A DNA stretch of 13,609 bases from Acinetobacter sp. (lineage in GTDB: Bacteria; Pseudomonadota; Gammaproteobacteria; Pseudomonadales; Moraxellaceae), in contig JAUNHS010000019.1 in assembly GCA_030523805.1 (NCBI GenBank), positions 8,111 to 21,719 of the forward strand, in the 5' to 3' direction. Shown piece after piece: positions 1 to 6,742 of this stretch. A program made the translations under genes and the position numbers. The first letter of the stretch is position 1; the number at the start of each line of letters is the position of its first letter. A model generated the notes under the pieces. That model was not told the origin of the DNA and did not search any database. It saw only the letters and a list, made by a program, of their open reading frames with translations.

Positions 1-612
1 CAAGGTTTAGAACGTTTGCGAGTAGGTTTGGGGCAAAGTTTCTTTTTTGAAGATCGCCGTGTTAGCTTATTGCGTGATGTAGAAACTGAAAAACGCACAG
101 GCCCGATTTTGAGCATTGGTAGTCAGTTTAATGAAAACTTATCGGTTACTGCCAATGCAGCGTGGACATCATCAGGTGAAAATGCACAACGTGATGTACA
201 ATTTTATTACACAGGTAATCACGGGAACTTATATAATCTAGGTTATTATTATCGTAACGATATTCCAGGTCGCCAAACCGTTTATGGGCAAGCAGTAGCA
301 TCTATTATTCAGCCAATTAAAGACAATTGGCGTGTGATTGGTCATGCACAATACGATTTAGAGCATGATGTTATGCGTGATGTATTGTTTGGGATCAATT
401 ATGAATCATGCTGCTGGGGAGTATCGGTATATGGTCGTTCGTACTATAACGATTTAGACAACGTGCAAGACCCAAGCGTTAAAGCAAATAATGCCATTAT
501 GGCAGAATTTACTTTAAAAGGGTTAGGTGGTTTAAACAACAAACTCAGTTCGTTATTAGACAGCCGAGTTTTAGGGTTTAATAAGACAAATCAATTTTGG
601 ACACAACGCTAA
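1..612 (+). CDS. lptD: LPS-assembly protein LptD, C-terminal part (5' end outside the window)
   Basis: LptD is the outer-membrane beta-barrel that, with the lipoprotein LptE, inserts lipopolysaccharide into the outer leaflet. Only the last 203 residues are present; the reading frame is open from base 1, so the TTG at base 16 is internal. The fragment opens with a barrel strand of the type RVGLGQSFFFEDRRV and continues with alternating polar and aromatic beta-strands. The key family mark is the adjacent cysteine pair in YESCCWG (bases 409-414). In the family this pair forms the long-range disulfides with the N-terminal cysteines that LptD needs to work. The stop codon TAA overlaps the surA ATG by one base (TAATG), so the two are probably translated together. 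This pairing fits, since SurA is a main chaperone for LptD folding in E. coli. Product identity is confident. Confidence 0.95.
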   Translation, partial: QGLERLRVGLGQSFFFEDRRVSLLRDVETEKRTGPILSIGSQFNENLSVTANAAWTSSGENAQRDVQFYYTGNHGNLYNLGYYYRNDIPGRQTVYGQAVASIIQPIKDNWRVIGHAQYDLEHDVMRDVLFGINYESCCWGVSVYGRSYYNDLDNVQDPSVKANNAIMAEFTLKGLGGLNNKLSSLLDSRVLGFNKTNQFWTQR

Positions 613-1892
613 TGAAAACATCAATTTCAAAACTATTTAAAGCAACAGCACTCGTGAGTGTACTTGGCTTATCAAGTATGGTTTTTGCACAAGACCGTGT
701 GGTTGCTGTGGTAGATCAGGGTGCAATTTTACAAAGTGAATTAGACCAAGCCGTTGCCGTATTTGTACGCCAAATCCAAGCACAAAATGGTACATTGCCA
801 CCAGAAGTGGTACTTAAAAAACAAGCCTTAAATGAATTGATTTTACGTCAAGCACAACGTAATTTATTGCAACGCTATGGCGTGCGTATTAGCGATAATG
901 AGCTAAATGCAGCTTTATTAAGTGTAGCAAAACGTAGCAATATCAATACATTAGAAGAATTTCAACAAGATTTAGATAGCAAAGCACCCAATAGCTATGC
1001 ACGCTTACGCAATGTGATGGCAGAAGATTTGGCGATTAACCGTTTAACTCAGCAAATGGTGATGAGCCGTATCAAAATCAGCGATCAAGATGTAGAAAAT
1101 TTCATCAAATCTCCAATGGGACAAGCAATGCTTGGCTCACAATTCCATGTGATTCATATGCGTATTGCAGGTGAAAATGCGGAACAAGTGGCTGCACAAG
1201 TAAAAACAGCTTTAGCAAAAAGCAATGATGTGAATGCTATTAGTACACAATTCTCTAATGCCAATGTGCGTGTGCAAGGTGCAGATTTAGGCTGGAATGT
1301 GTTAGCAAATATTCCAACAGATTTGGCTGTACACGCCAATAGCTTGCAAAAAGGCGATGTTTCTGAACAAGTCAAAGGTCAAGATGGTAGCATTCATTTG
1401 GTGAAATTGCTTGATCGTAAAGCTGATGATGCAAAAACAATCGTGCCACAATATCAAACACGCCATATTTTAATTCAGAAAAATACGGTAGTTTCTGAAG
1501 AAATGGCACAGCAAAAAATCAAAGCCTTGCATGAACGTGTGATGAAAGGCGAAGATTTTGCGACTTTAGCTGCGACATTCTCTAACGATACAGGTTCTGC
1601 TCGTGATGGTGGTAGCTTAGGCTGGGTAGAAGAAGGACAAATGGTGCCTGAATTTGAAGCTGTGATTAAAGCAACACCAAAAGGTTATATTAGCCAACCA
1701 TTCCAAACTCAATTTGGCTGGCATTTCTTACATGTACAAGATGTTCGCCAGCAAGATAAAACTGATGAATATTATAAAAATGCTGCTCGCCAATATCTAG
1801 GGGAAAAGCAATTTTCAGCAGAGTTAGAGCGTTGGTTGCGTGAAGTACGCACAGGTGCGTATGTAGAGATTAAAGATCCTAGCTTGCAATAA
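612..1892 (+). CDS. surA: Periplasmic chaperone and peptidyl-prolyl isomerase SurA
   Basis: SurA escorts unfolded outer-membrane proteins across the periplasm to the BAM complex. I place the start at ATG 612 (426 residues) rather than at the in-frame TTG at 597. From there a clean signal peptide appears: basic MKTSISKLFK, a hydrophobic core and a likely cut at VFA|QD near residue 26. The N-terminal chaperone domain (about 30-170) is followed by two parvulin-type repeats. The first (about 175-275) is degenerate. The second (about 280-382) carries QTRHILIQ, GGSLGWV and FGWHFLHV, as in active parvulin domains. A C-terminal helix closes the protein. The start overlaps the lptD stop, and only a weak GGA lies upstream, so translational coupling is likely. 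A strong terminator follows. Length and domain order match the family. Confidence 0.95.
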   Translation: MKTSISKLFKATALVSVLGLSSMVFAQDRVVAVVDQGAILQSELDQAVAVFVRQIQAQNGTLPPEVVLKKQALNELILRQAQRNLLQRYGVRISDNELNAALLSVAKRSNINTLEEFQQDLDSKAPNSYARLRNVMAEDLAINRLTQQMVMSRIKISDQDVENFIKSPMGQAMLGSQFHVIHMRIAGENAEQVAAQVKTALAKSNDVNAISTQFSNANVRVQGADLGWNVLANIPTDLAVHANSLQKGDVSEQVKGQDGSIHLVKLLDRKADDAKTIVPQYQTRHILIQKNTVVSEEMAQQKIKALHERVMKGEDFATLAATFSNDTGSARDGGSLGWVEEGQMVPEFEAVIKATPKGYISQPFQTQFGWHFLHVQDVRQQDKTDEYYKNAARQYLGEKQFSAELERWLREVRTGAYVEIKDPSLQ

Positions 1893-1913
1893 GCGTTGTG
1901 ATATAAAAGATAT

Positions 1914-1948
1914 AAAAAATGGCATGATGTTGATCATGCCATTTTTTT
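1914..1948 (+). terminator. Rho-independent terminator of lptD-surA
   Basis: A perfect 15-base inverted repeat (1914-1928 with 1933-1947) has a four-base GTTG loop and ends in a run of seven T. It lies 21 bases after the surA stop. The A-run on the left arm makes it potentially active on both strands, but only the + strand has a gene running into it. Confidence 0.9.
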
Positions 1949-1966
1949 GCTTGGTTTAATCTATTC

Positions 1967-1987
1967 TGTGGATAAATTTGTGGAATA
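1967..1987 (-). promoter_or_regulatory. Possible DnaA-box pair upstream of rpsU
   Basis: TGTGGATAA at 1967-1975 is the reverse complement of TTATCCACA, a perfect match to the E. coli DnaA-box consensus. Twelve bases on, TGTGGAATA (1979-1987) matches with two differences in the same orientation. Both lie about 40-55 bases upstream of the rpsU -35 element. One exact 9-mer can occur by chance in a window of this size, so the functional claim is weak. Confidence 0.3.
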
Positions 1988-2022
1988 AAACAACGACCAT
2001 AACACAGATCGCTAGAATAGAC

Positions 2023-2051
2023 TTGAAAAAATACACAAACTACTGTAAAAT
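2023..2051 (+). promoter_or_regulatory. Sigma70-type promoter for rpsU-yqeY
   Basis: TTGAAA (2023-2028) and TAAAAT (2046-2051) are separated by 17 bases. Each hexamer differs little from the consensus, and the pair lies just upstream of rpsU, after the surA terminator. Transcription would start near 2058, leaving a leader of about 65 bases. Confidence 0.8.
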
Positions 2052-2066
2052 ACGGTTTCTCACTTG

Positions 2067-2089
2067 TCTAGTGCAATGGGTGTACTAGA
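2067..2089 (+). promoter_or_regulatory. Hairpin in the rpsU leader
   Basis: TCTAGTGCA (2067-2075) and TGTACTAGA (2081-2089) pair over nine positions, one of them G-U, with a five-base loop. The hairpin begins about ten bases after the predicted transcription start and ends 21 bases before the ribosome binding site AGAGGA (2111-2116). It has no U-run, so it is not a terminator. It could stabilise the mRNA or act as an autoregulatory site; neither is shown. Confidence 0.45.
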
Positions 2090-2122
2090 AATTATCCATC
2101 ATCTTTTTAAAGAGGATTCATC

Positions 2123-2338
2123 ATGCCACAAGTTAAATTGAAAGAAGGCGAACCAGTAGACGTAGCAATCCGTCGTTTTAAACGTTCTTGCGAAAAAGCA
2201 GGTGTATTAGCAGACGTGCGTAAGCGTGAGTTTTATGAAAAACCAACACAAGAGCGTAAGCGTAAAAAAGCAGCAGCAGTAAAACGCTATCAAAAGAAAC
2301 TTGCACGTGAATCAGTGCGTACAGTTCGCCTTTACTAA
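2123..2338 (+). CDS. rpsU: 30S ribosomal protein S21
   Basis: S21 is a small basic protein of the 30S subunit that lies near the 3' end of 16S rRNA and takes part in initiation. The 71-residue product has the family's usual length. It has the opening [11 protein letters not shown], the [11 protein letters not shown] segment and a strongly basic C-terminal half ([16 protein letters not shown]). AGAGGA six bases before the ATG is a good ribosome binding site. In E. coli rpsU heads the operon with dnaG and rpoD. Here a YqeY-family gene follows 25 bases downstream, and no dnaG is present before the next terminator. Identity is near certain. Confidence 0.97.
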   Translation: MPQVKLKEGEPVDVAIRRFKRSCEKAGVLADVRKREFYEKPTQERKRKKAAAVKRYQKKLARESVRTVRLY

Positions 2339-2363
2339 TTTGTAGGCAATATTGGAGTAGGCT

Positions 2364-2810
2364 ATGAGTAACTTAAAAAATCAAATTACTGATGTTTTAA
2401 AAACCGCAATGAAAGCTAAAGAAATGGCTCAAGTTACGGTTATTCGTAGCCTGCAAGCTGCTATTAAGCAAATAGAAGTAGATCAACGTATAGAACTTGA
2501 CGATGCTCAAGTACTTAACGTGGTTGAAAAACAAATCAAACAACGTAAAGAGTCGGTCAAAGCCTTTGAAGGGGCTGGGCGACTTGAACTCGCAGAAAAA
2601 GAACAAGCCGAAATTGAAGTTTTATCGCAATTTCTACCAGCAGCTATGACTGAGGAAGAGCTTGATGCTTTGATTGAGCAAACAATTACAGCTCAAAATG
2701 CGACTAGTATTAAAGATATGGGTAAGGTGATGAATACTCTACGTCCAATCATAGCTGGGCGTGCCGATCCTGCACAAGTTTCTAGTAAAATTAAAGCAAA
2801 GTTAGCTTAA
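2364..2810 (+). CDS. yqeY: GatB/YqeY domain protein
   Basis: This 148-residue protein consists of a single YqeY domain, related to the tRNA-binding C-terminal part of GatB, the amidotransferase subunit for Asn/Gln-tRNA. Its role as a free protein is not well established; a tRNA-linked function is only an inference from the fold. Visible family marks are the N-terminal helix with LKTAMKAKE, the segment VVEKQIKQRKESVKAFEGAGR, the ending of the helical domain in LSQFLPAAMTEEEL, and the C-terminal tail domain with GRADPAQVSSKIKAKL. GGAG sits seven bases before the ATG (2354-2357). It is almost certainly co-transcribed with rpsU, and the shared terminator at 2853-2885 closes the unit. The gene name is used as in other bacteria. 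Confidence 0.92.
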   Translation: MSNLKNQITDVLKTAMKAKEMAQVTVIRSLQAAIKQIEVDQRIELDDAQVLNVVEKQIKQRKESVKAFEGAGRLELAEKEQAEIEVLSQFLPAAMTEEELDALIEQTITAQNATSIKDMGKVMNTLRPIIAGRADPAQVSSKIKAKLA

Positions 2811-2852
2811 TAATGACTTTAATCTAAACTTGTTCAGATATATTCTATAATT

Positions 2853-2885
2853 AAAAAAGGATTAAGTTGTACTTAATCCTTTTTT
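2853..2885. terminator. Bidirectional terminator between yqeY and nagZ
   Basis: A 15-base inverted repeat (2853-2867 with 2871-2885) has a three-base loop, an A-run at its left foot and a T-run at its right. It lies between two convergent genes, 42 bases after the yqeY stop and 19 bases beyond the nagZ stop, and can serve both. Confidence 0.9.
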
Positions 2886-2904
2886 GTTTGAGTGCTAATG
2901 ACAC

Positions 2905-3936
2905 TTAAGCATTTGCTTGGCATTGTTCAACAAATTGATGAATTAGTTGTTGCGTTTGTTGCCATTCTGTACCTAAATCTAAACATTCGCCAATGCTGAT
3001 GTGTGGGATTTTACCACGCATTTTTTCTAAACGTGCTTGATTTGGTAAAGGTTGATGTTCTAAGGCTTTTAAAGCAACCAATGCTGCATCACGGTCATTA
3101 CATACCAAGCCCATATCGCACCCAGCAGATAATGCTGCTAAAATACGAGCATCTGCACCACCAGCAACACAAGCGGCTTGCATACTTAAATCATCAGAGA
3201 ATAAAACACCTTGATAATTTAAACGTTGGCGTAAAACATCTTGCACCCACACCCGAGAAAAACCTGCAGGATTTTCATCTACTTTTGGATAAATCACATG
3301 AGCAGGCATTAAGGCATCAAGTTGTGGCATAAGCTGAATAAAACTTTGCATATCGTGTTGATAAATTTCATCATAAGAACGTTCATCAATCGCTGCAGCA
3401 ATATGTGAATCTGCTTTTACCGAACCATGTCCTGGGAAATGCTTACCTGTGGTTGCCATGCCAGCACGTTTCATGCCTTGCATAAAGGCATTGGCCAGAC
3501 AAATAATATCTGGAATATTGGTGGCAAACGCACGGTCGCCAATCACATCGCTAATATCATTAATATCTAATACAGGTGCAAAGCTAAAATCAATGCCCAC
3601 GGCAAGTACTTCGGTCGCCATTAGCCAACCACTTTTTTCAGCCAAATCAAGGGCTTGCTCTGGTTGTGTTTGATACAATTCACCTAAACGTCCCATCGCT
3701 GGTAATTTGCTAAAACCTTGTCTTAAACGCTGTACACGTCCACCTTCTTGATCTACTGCAATCAATAAATCAGGGCGAATTTGACGCATATGGTCGGTTA
3801 ATTCACGCACTTGCTTTGGCGATTCAATATTACGAGCAAATAAAATTAAACCACCAACTTGTGGGGCTTTTAATAATTCTATATCGTCTGCGGTGAGCGT
3901 TGTCCCCGCAATATCTAGCATTAATGCACCAATCAT
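2905..3936 (-). CDS. nagZ: Beta-N-acetylglucosaminidase NagZ (glycoside hydrolase family 3)
   Basis: NagZ is a cytoplasmic enzyme of peptidoglycan recycling. It removes GlcNAc from GlcNAc-anhydroMurNAc peptides, and in bacteria with an AmpR/AmpC system its products influence beta-lactamase induction. I choose ATG 3936 (343 residues, MIGALMLDIAG) over the upstream GTG 3954. The ATG has an AGG seven bases before it, while the GTG has no binding site. Family signatures are clear: VDQEGGRVQRL, then KHFPGHG at 165-171 followed by the D176/H178 catalytic dyad of the mobile loop, and SDDLSM at 247-252. Asp248 in that last motif corresponds to the catalytic nucleophile. Length is normal for gammaproteobacterial NagZ. 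It diverges from rnhB; I could not settle its promoter in the 123 bases between them. Confidence 0.95.
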   Translation of the reverse strand: MIGALMLDIAGTTLTADDIELLKAPQVGGLILFARNIESPKQVRELTDHMRQIRPDLLIAVDQEGGRVQRLRQGFSKLPAMGRLGELYQTQPEQALDLAEKSGWLMATEVLAVGIDFSFAPVLDINDISDVIGDRAFATNIPDIICLANAFMQGMKRAGMATTGKHFPGHGSVKADSHIAAAIDERSYDEIYQHDMQSFIQLMPQLDALMPAHVIYPKVDENPAGFSRVWVQDVLRQRLNYQGVLFSDDLSMQAACVAGGADARILAALSAGCDMGLVCNDRDAALVALKALEHQPLPNQARLEKMRGKIPHISIGECLDLGTEWQQTQQLIHQFVEQCQANA

Positions 3937-4011
3937 AATGTTGCCTAAAATCACAAAAATAATGGCGACATTTTAACATGAAACGCAAAGAAAAGATGTA
4001 AAGTTGGCTTT

Positions 4012-4040
4012 TTTATGTCAAAATATTCGTGTTTTATACT
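4012..4040 (+). promoter_or_regulatory. Probable rnhB promoter
   Basis: TATACT (4035-4040) is a good -10 hexamer. Seventeen bases upstream is TTTATG (4012-4017), a weaker -35. Transcription would begin near 4047, which supports the GTG at 4060 as the rnhB start because an ATG at 4015 would not be transcribed. Confidence 0.5.
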
Positions 4041-4059
4041 GATATATTTGGGGAATAAT

Positions 4060-4638
4060 GTGCATTTGATTGCAGGTGTAGATGAAGCAGGGCGTGGGCC
4101 ATTAATTGGTTCGGTGGTTACGGCAGCGGTGATTTTAGATCCACAACGTCCCATTGCTGGTTTAAATGATTCAAAAAAACTCTCTGAAAAGAAAAGAGAA
4201 AAATTATTTGATGAAATTCAAGCCAATGCGTTGGCATGGTGTATTGCTGAAGCAAGCCATGATGAAATTGATGAATTGAATATTTTACAAGCGACGTTAT
4301 TGGCAATGCGACGAGCTGTAGAAGGTTTGGCAATTCGTCCCGATTTGGTATGGATTGACGGTAATAAAATACCACAAGGTTTGAGTATGCCGTGTGAAGC
4401 TGTGATTGGTGGTGATGCGTTGCACGCCAATATCAGTGCAGCCAGTATTTTGGCAAAGGTAACACGAGACCGGCAAATGATGCAATTAGATGCACAATAT
4501 CCACAATATGGTTTTGCAAAACATAAAGGCTACCCAACCAAAGCTCATATGCAAGCCATTATGCAATTTGGCGTATTAAAAGAGCATCGTCGTAGTTATC
4601 GTCCGATACAGCAAGCCTTGCTACAAAGCCGTGATTAA
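4060..4638 (+). CDS. rnhB: Ribonuclease HII
   Basis: RNase HII cuts RNA in RNA-DNA hybrids and starts removal of single ribonucleotides misincorporated into DNA. I place the start at GTG 4060 (192 residues, [11 protein letters not shown]). The family normally begins a few residues before this motif, GGGGAA lies just upstream, and a -10 element at 4035-4040 would leave the longer ATG 4015 form untranscribed. The four acidic residues of the active site are visible: D8 and E9 in [10 protein letters not shown]100 in WIDGN and D119 in [21 protein letters not shown] and [11 protein letters not shown] are also typical. The frame stays open upstream to ATG 4015, so a 207-residue form cannot be fully excluded. 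The gene converges on the small membrane protein with eight bases between their stop codons. Confidence 0.93.
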   Translation: MHLIAGVDEAGRGPLIGSVVTAAVILDPQRPIAGLNDSKKLSEKKREKLFDEIQANALAWCIAEASHDEIDELNILQATLLAMRRAVEGLAIRPDLVWIDGNKIPQGLSMPCEAVIGGDALHANISAASILAKVTRDRQMMQLDAQYPQYGFAKHKGYPTKAHMQAIMQFGVLKEHRRSYRPIQQALLQSRD

Positions 4639-4646
4639 GGCAAGGA

Positions 4647-4838
4647 TTAAATATTCTTATGCAAGATATAAGCTAATAAATAACCATTGAGTGCAGCTGA
4701 TATTGAAGGAATAAGTTTTTCACCGTGGACGTAATGTTCATATAAGCCCAGCACAAGAGCGGCTATGCCTAAAAGTGAAAAGATGTACACAAGAGCTTTG
4801 CGTAATTTATTCTCAAAAGGGCGTAATTGTTGCTTCAT
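4647..4838 (-). CDS. Small two-helix membrane protein of unknown function
   Basis: I do not recognise this 63-residue protein. It has a basic, polar start (MKQQLRPFENKLRK), a first hydrophobic segment at about 15-36 (VYIFSLLGIAALVLGLYEHY), a short polar link with HGEKLIP, and a second apolar segment at about 46-60 ending in LHKNI. A hairpin in the inner membrane with both ends in the cytoplasm is the simplest topology. That it is a real gene is supported by AAGGAA eight bases before the ATG and by its tight fit between rnhB and the csrA terminator. It reads in the same direction as csrA but lies beyond that gene's terminator, so it is expressed either by read-through or from an unseen promoter in about 40 A+T-rich bases. 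No function is claimed. Confidence 0.75.
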   Translation of the reverse strand: MKQQLRPFENKLRKALVYIFSLLGIAALVLGLYEHYVHGEKLIPSISAALNGYLLAYILHKNI

Positions 4839-4876
4839 GCTGATATTCCTTTATCCGTCAATAATTTATTTAAAAT

Positions 4877-4911
4877 AAAAAGTCCTTTCCCTGTGCAGAA
4901 AAGGACTTTTT
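4877..4911 (-). terminator. Terminator of csrA
   Basis: A 12-base perfect inverted repeat (4877-4888 with 4900-4911, core AGTCC/GGACT) with an 11-base loop ends in five U on the - strand transcript. It lies seven bases after the csrA stop. Confidence 0.85.
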
Positions 4912-4917
4912 ATCGGT

Positions 4918-5205
4918 TTAACGATATTGATTCCAACCCATTGGATTCATATGGTTCATTTGATTCATCTGATTGTATGGATCTTCTTCATACGATTGAT
5001 GATAACCTTGTTCCAAATGTTGTAAATGCTGGTGCATTGCACGTTCATGTTGGATACGTTGGTAAATTTCTTCACGGTGAACAGAAATTTCTTTTGGTGC
5101 ATTTACACCAATACGAACTTGATTGCCTTTTACGCCCAAAACAGTTACGCTGACTTGGTCGCCAATCATTAAAGTTTCACCGACACGTCGTGTTAAAATT
5201 AACAT
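4918..5205 (-). CDS. csrA: Carbon storage regulator CsrA with extended C-terminal tail
   Basis: CsrA is a dimeric RNA-binding protein that recognises GGA motifs, often over ribosome binding sites, and controls carbon metabolism, motility and stress responses. Residues 1-57 are nearly identical to the enteric protein: [26 protein letters not shown] and [10 protein letters not shown], with the RNA-contacting R44 present. The usual protein ends near residue 61. This one runs to 95, with a His/Gln/Glu-rich stretch and then four N-x-M triplets at 78-89 ([12 protein letters not shown]). The tail looks disordered. Tails of this kind are, to my knowledge, a feature of Moraxellaceae CsrA. AAGGAG lies five bases before the ATG and contains the AnGGA core that CsrA binds, so self-repression is plausible. 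The gene follows lysC and has its own terminator. Confidence 0.96.
   Translation of the reverse strand: MLILTRRVGETLMIGDQVSVTVLGVKGNQVRIGVNAPKEISVHREEIYQRIQHERAMHQHLQHLEQGYHQSYEEDPYNQMNQMNHMNPMGWNQYR
4939..4974 (-). repeat. Four tandem 9-base repeats in the 3' part of csrA
   Basis: Read on the - strand these are AATCAGATG, AATCAAATG, AACCATATG and AATCCAATG, in frame, encoding N-x-M four times (residues 78-89). The copies differ only at inner positions, which points to duplication followed by drift. Confidence 0.85.
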
Positions 5206-5229
5206 ATATTCTCCTTGCTCAATGATTTT

Positions 5230-5247
5230 GCCCTAAATGAACAGGGC
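5230..5247 (-). promoter_or_regulatory. Small hairpin in the csrA leader
   Basis: GCCCT and AGGGC (five pairs, eight-base loop) lie about 25 bases upstream of the csrA start codon on the - strand. The stem is short but G+C-rich in an A+T-rich leader. It may present or hide part of the leader; no function is shown. Confidence 0.3.
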
Positions 5248-5303
5248 AGTATCAAGCGTTTTTTACTTCATGTGTTGTTACAAACAGGATAAGCCATATA
5301 ATA

Positions 5304-5336
5304 ACAGAGCTACTATATAAAATACAGTAGCTCTGT
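5304..5336 (-). terminator. Terminator-like hairpin between lysC and csrA
   Basis: An 11-base perfect inverted repeat (5304-5314 with 5326-5336, ACAGAGCTACT) has an 11-base A+T-rich loop. It lies 85 bases beyond the lysC stop. On the - strand the bases that follow (TATTATAT) are only moderately U-rich. On the + strand a run of five T follows after three bases, although no + strand gene leads into it. It most likely ends or weakens lysC transcription before csrA. Confidence 0.55.
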
Positions 5337-5421
5337 GTAGTTTTTGCTTTATCTTGCGTGTAAAAACAGCAAAATAAGCATGAAAAATTTCTATCTTGCT
5401 AATCGGAATTTAAATCACCAA

Positions 5422-6702
5422 TTATGCACGAGCAGAACTTTCACCGTGTTCACGGTCTAAATCAAATGCAGTATGTAATGTACGCACAGCAAGTTCTAAA
5501 TATTTTTCATCAATCGCTACAGAAATTTTAATTTCAGATGTAGAAATCATTAAAATATTAATGCCTTCTTTCGCCAAAGCGGTAAACATTTTGCTTGCAA
5601 CACCAGCGTGTGAACGCATACCTACACCAACGATAGATACTTTCACAATATCATTGCGTGTAATGACTTCACGTGCTTTGATGTCTTTTGCTGTATTTTC
5701 CAACAATGATTTTGCTTTTGCATAATCATTACGGTTTACGGTAAATGTAAAATCTGTTGTGCCATTTTCTTCAATATTTTGCACAATCATATCTACTTCA
5801 ATATTTGCATCAGAAATTGGTGATAAAATTTTAGATGCAATACCTGGTTCATCTGGCACACCTAACACGGTTAATTTTGCTTCATCACGGTTAAATGCAA
5901 TACCTGCGATAATTGGTTGTTCCATATCGTCTTCTGCCTCTGTGGTAATTAACGTACCTACGTTTTGTTTAAATTCTTCATCAAATGCACCGTCATCGTC
6001 ATTATCAAAACTTGATAATACACGCAATGGTACATTGTATTTACCTGCAAATTCTACCGAACGAATTTGTAATACTTTAGACCCTAAAGATGCCATTTCT
6101 AGCATTTCTTTAAATGAAATACGGTCAATTTTTTTCGCTTTTGGTGCAACACGTGGGTCAGTGGTATATACGCCATCAACATCGGTATAAATTTGGCATT
6201 CATCAGCCTGTAAAGCAGCAGCAAGAGCCACGCCTGTGGTATCTGAACCACCACGACCAAGTGTAGTGGTATTGCCTTGTTCATCTACACCTTGGAAGCC
6301 AGCAACCACAATGACACGTCCTGCATCTAATTGATCACGCATGGTTTGCGTATCAATTGATTCAATGCGTGCTTTGGTAAATGCACTGTCAGTTTTAATG
6401 CCCACTTGGCGACCTGTCATTGATTGAGCTGATACGCCCAATGAGTTTAACGCCATAGACAGCATAGCAATGGTTACTTGCTCACCTGTAGAAACCATTT
6501 GGTCTAACTCTCGTGGATCAGGTGTTTCTGTAATTGCTTTTGCTAATGCTAATAAGCGGTTTGTTTCCCCACTCATTGCCGATACTACAACGACAACTTG
6601 ATGACCGTGGTCATGCCAACGTTTTACACGGCGAGCGACATTTAAAATACGCTCTGGTGTACCCATTGACGTACCACCATATTTTTGTACGATTAAAGCC
6701 AT
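5422..6702 (-). CDS. lysC: Aspartokinase
   Basis: Aspartokinase phosphorylates aspartate, the first step towards lysine, threonine, methionine and diaminopimelate for the cell wall. The 426-residue protein has an N-terminal kinase domain with KYGGTSMG at 7-14 and GRGGSDTTGVALAAAL, and the segment YTDVDGVYTTDPR. Two C-terminal ACT domains follow, at about 267-335 and 345-410, with LGVPDEPGIASKI and VSIVGVGMRSHAGVASKMF. This is the monofunctional, feedback-regulated type, not a fusion with homoserine dehydrogenase. AAGGA sits five bases before the ATG. It lies 96 bases after alaS in the same direction; I see no lysine riboswitch, for which the gap is too short. The alaS-lysC-csrA order is also known from Pseudomonas. 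Relatives sometimes make a separate regulatory subunit from an internal start; I did not find a clear one. Confidence 0.96.
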   Translation of the reverse strand: MALIVQKYGGTSMGTPERILNVARRVKRWHDHGHQVVVVVSAMSGETNRLLALAKAITETPDPRELDQMVSTGEQVTIAMLSMALNSLGVSAQSMTGRQVGIKTDSAFTKARIESIDTQTMRDQLDAGRVIVVAGFQGVDEQGNTTTLGRGGSDTTGVALAAALQADECQIYTDVDGVYTTDPRVAPKAKKIDRISFKEMLEMASLGSKVLQIRSVEFAGKYNVPLRVLSSFDNDDDGAFDEEFKQNVGTLITTEAEDDMEQPIIAGIAFNRDEAKLTVLGVPDEPGIASKILSPISDANIEVDMIVQNIEENGTTDFTFTVNRNDYAKAKSLLENTAKDIKAREVITRNDIVKVSIVGVGMRSHAGVASKMFTALAKEGINILMISTSEIKISVAIDEKYLELAVRTLHTAFDLDREHGESSARA

Positions 6703-6742
6703 AATAGTCCTTACCGAATCAATTAAAAATTTATTGGTTATT

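Noticed and set aside
597..611. TTG start for surA
   Set aside because: It would add five residues before an otherwise perfect signal peptide. The ATG at 612 overlaps the lptD stop in the usual coupled arrangement.
4015..4059. Upstream ATG start for rnhB
   Set aside because: The extra 15 residues are not family-like and the likely -10 element (4035-4040) would lie inside this coding stretch.
4827..5153. 108-codon open frame on the + strand antisense to csrA
   Set aside because: It is the complement of the highly conserved csrA gene and begins inside the small membrane protein and terminator; no independent support.
5759..6190. 143-codon open frame on the + strand within lysC
   Set aside because: It is the opposite strand of a certain aspartokinase gene, Ser/Ile/Asn-rich, with no recognisable domain.
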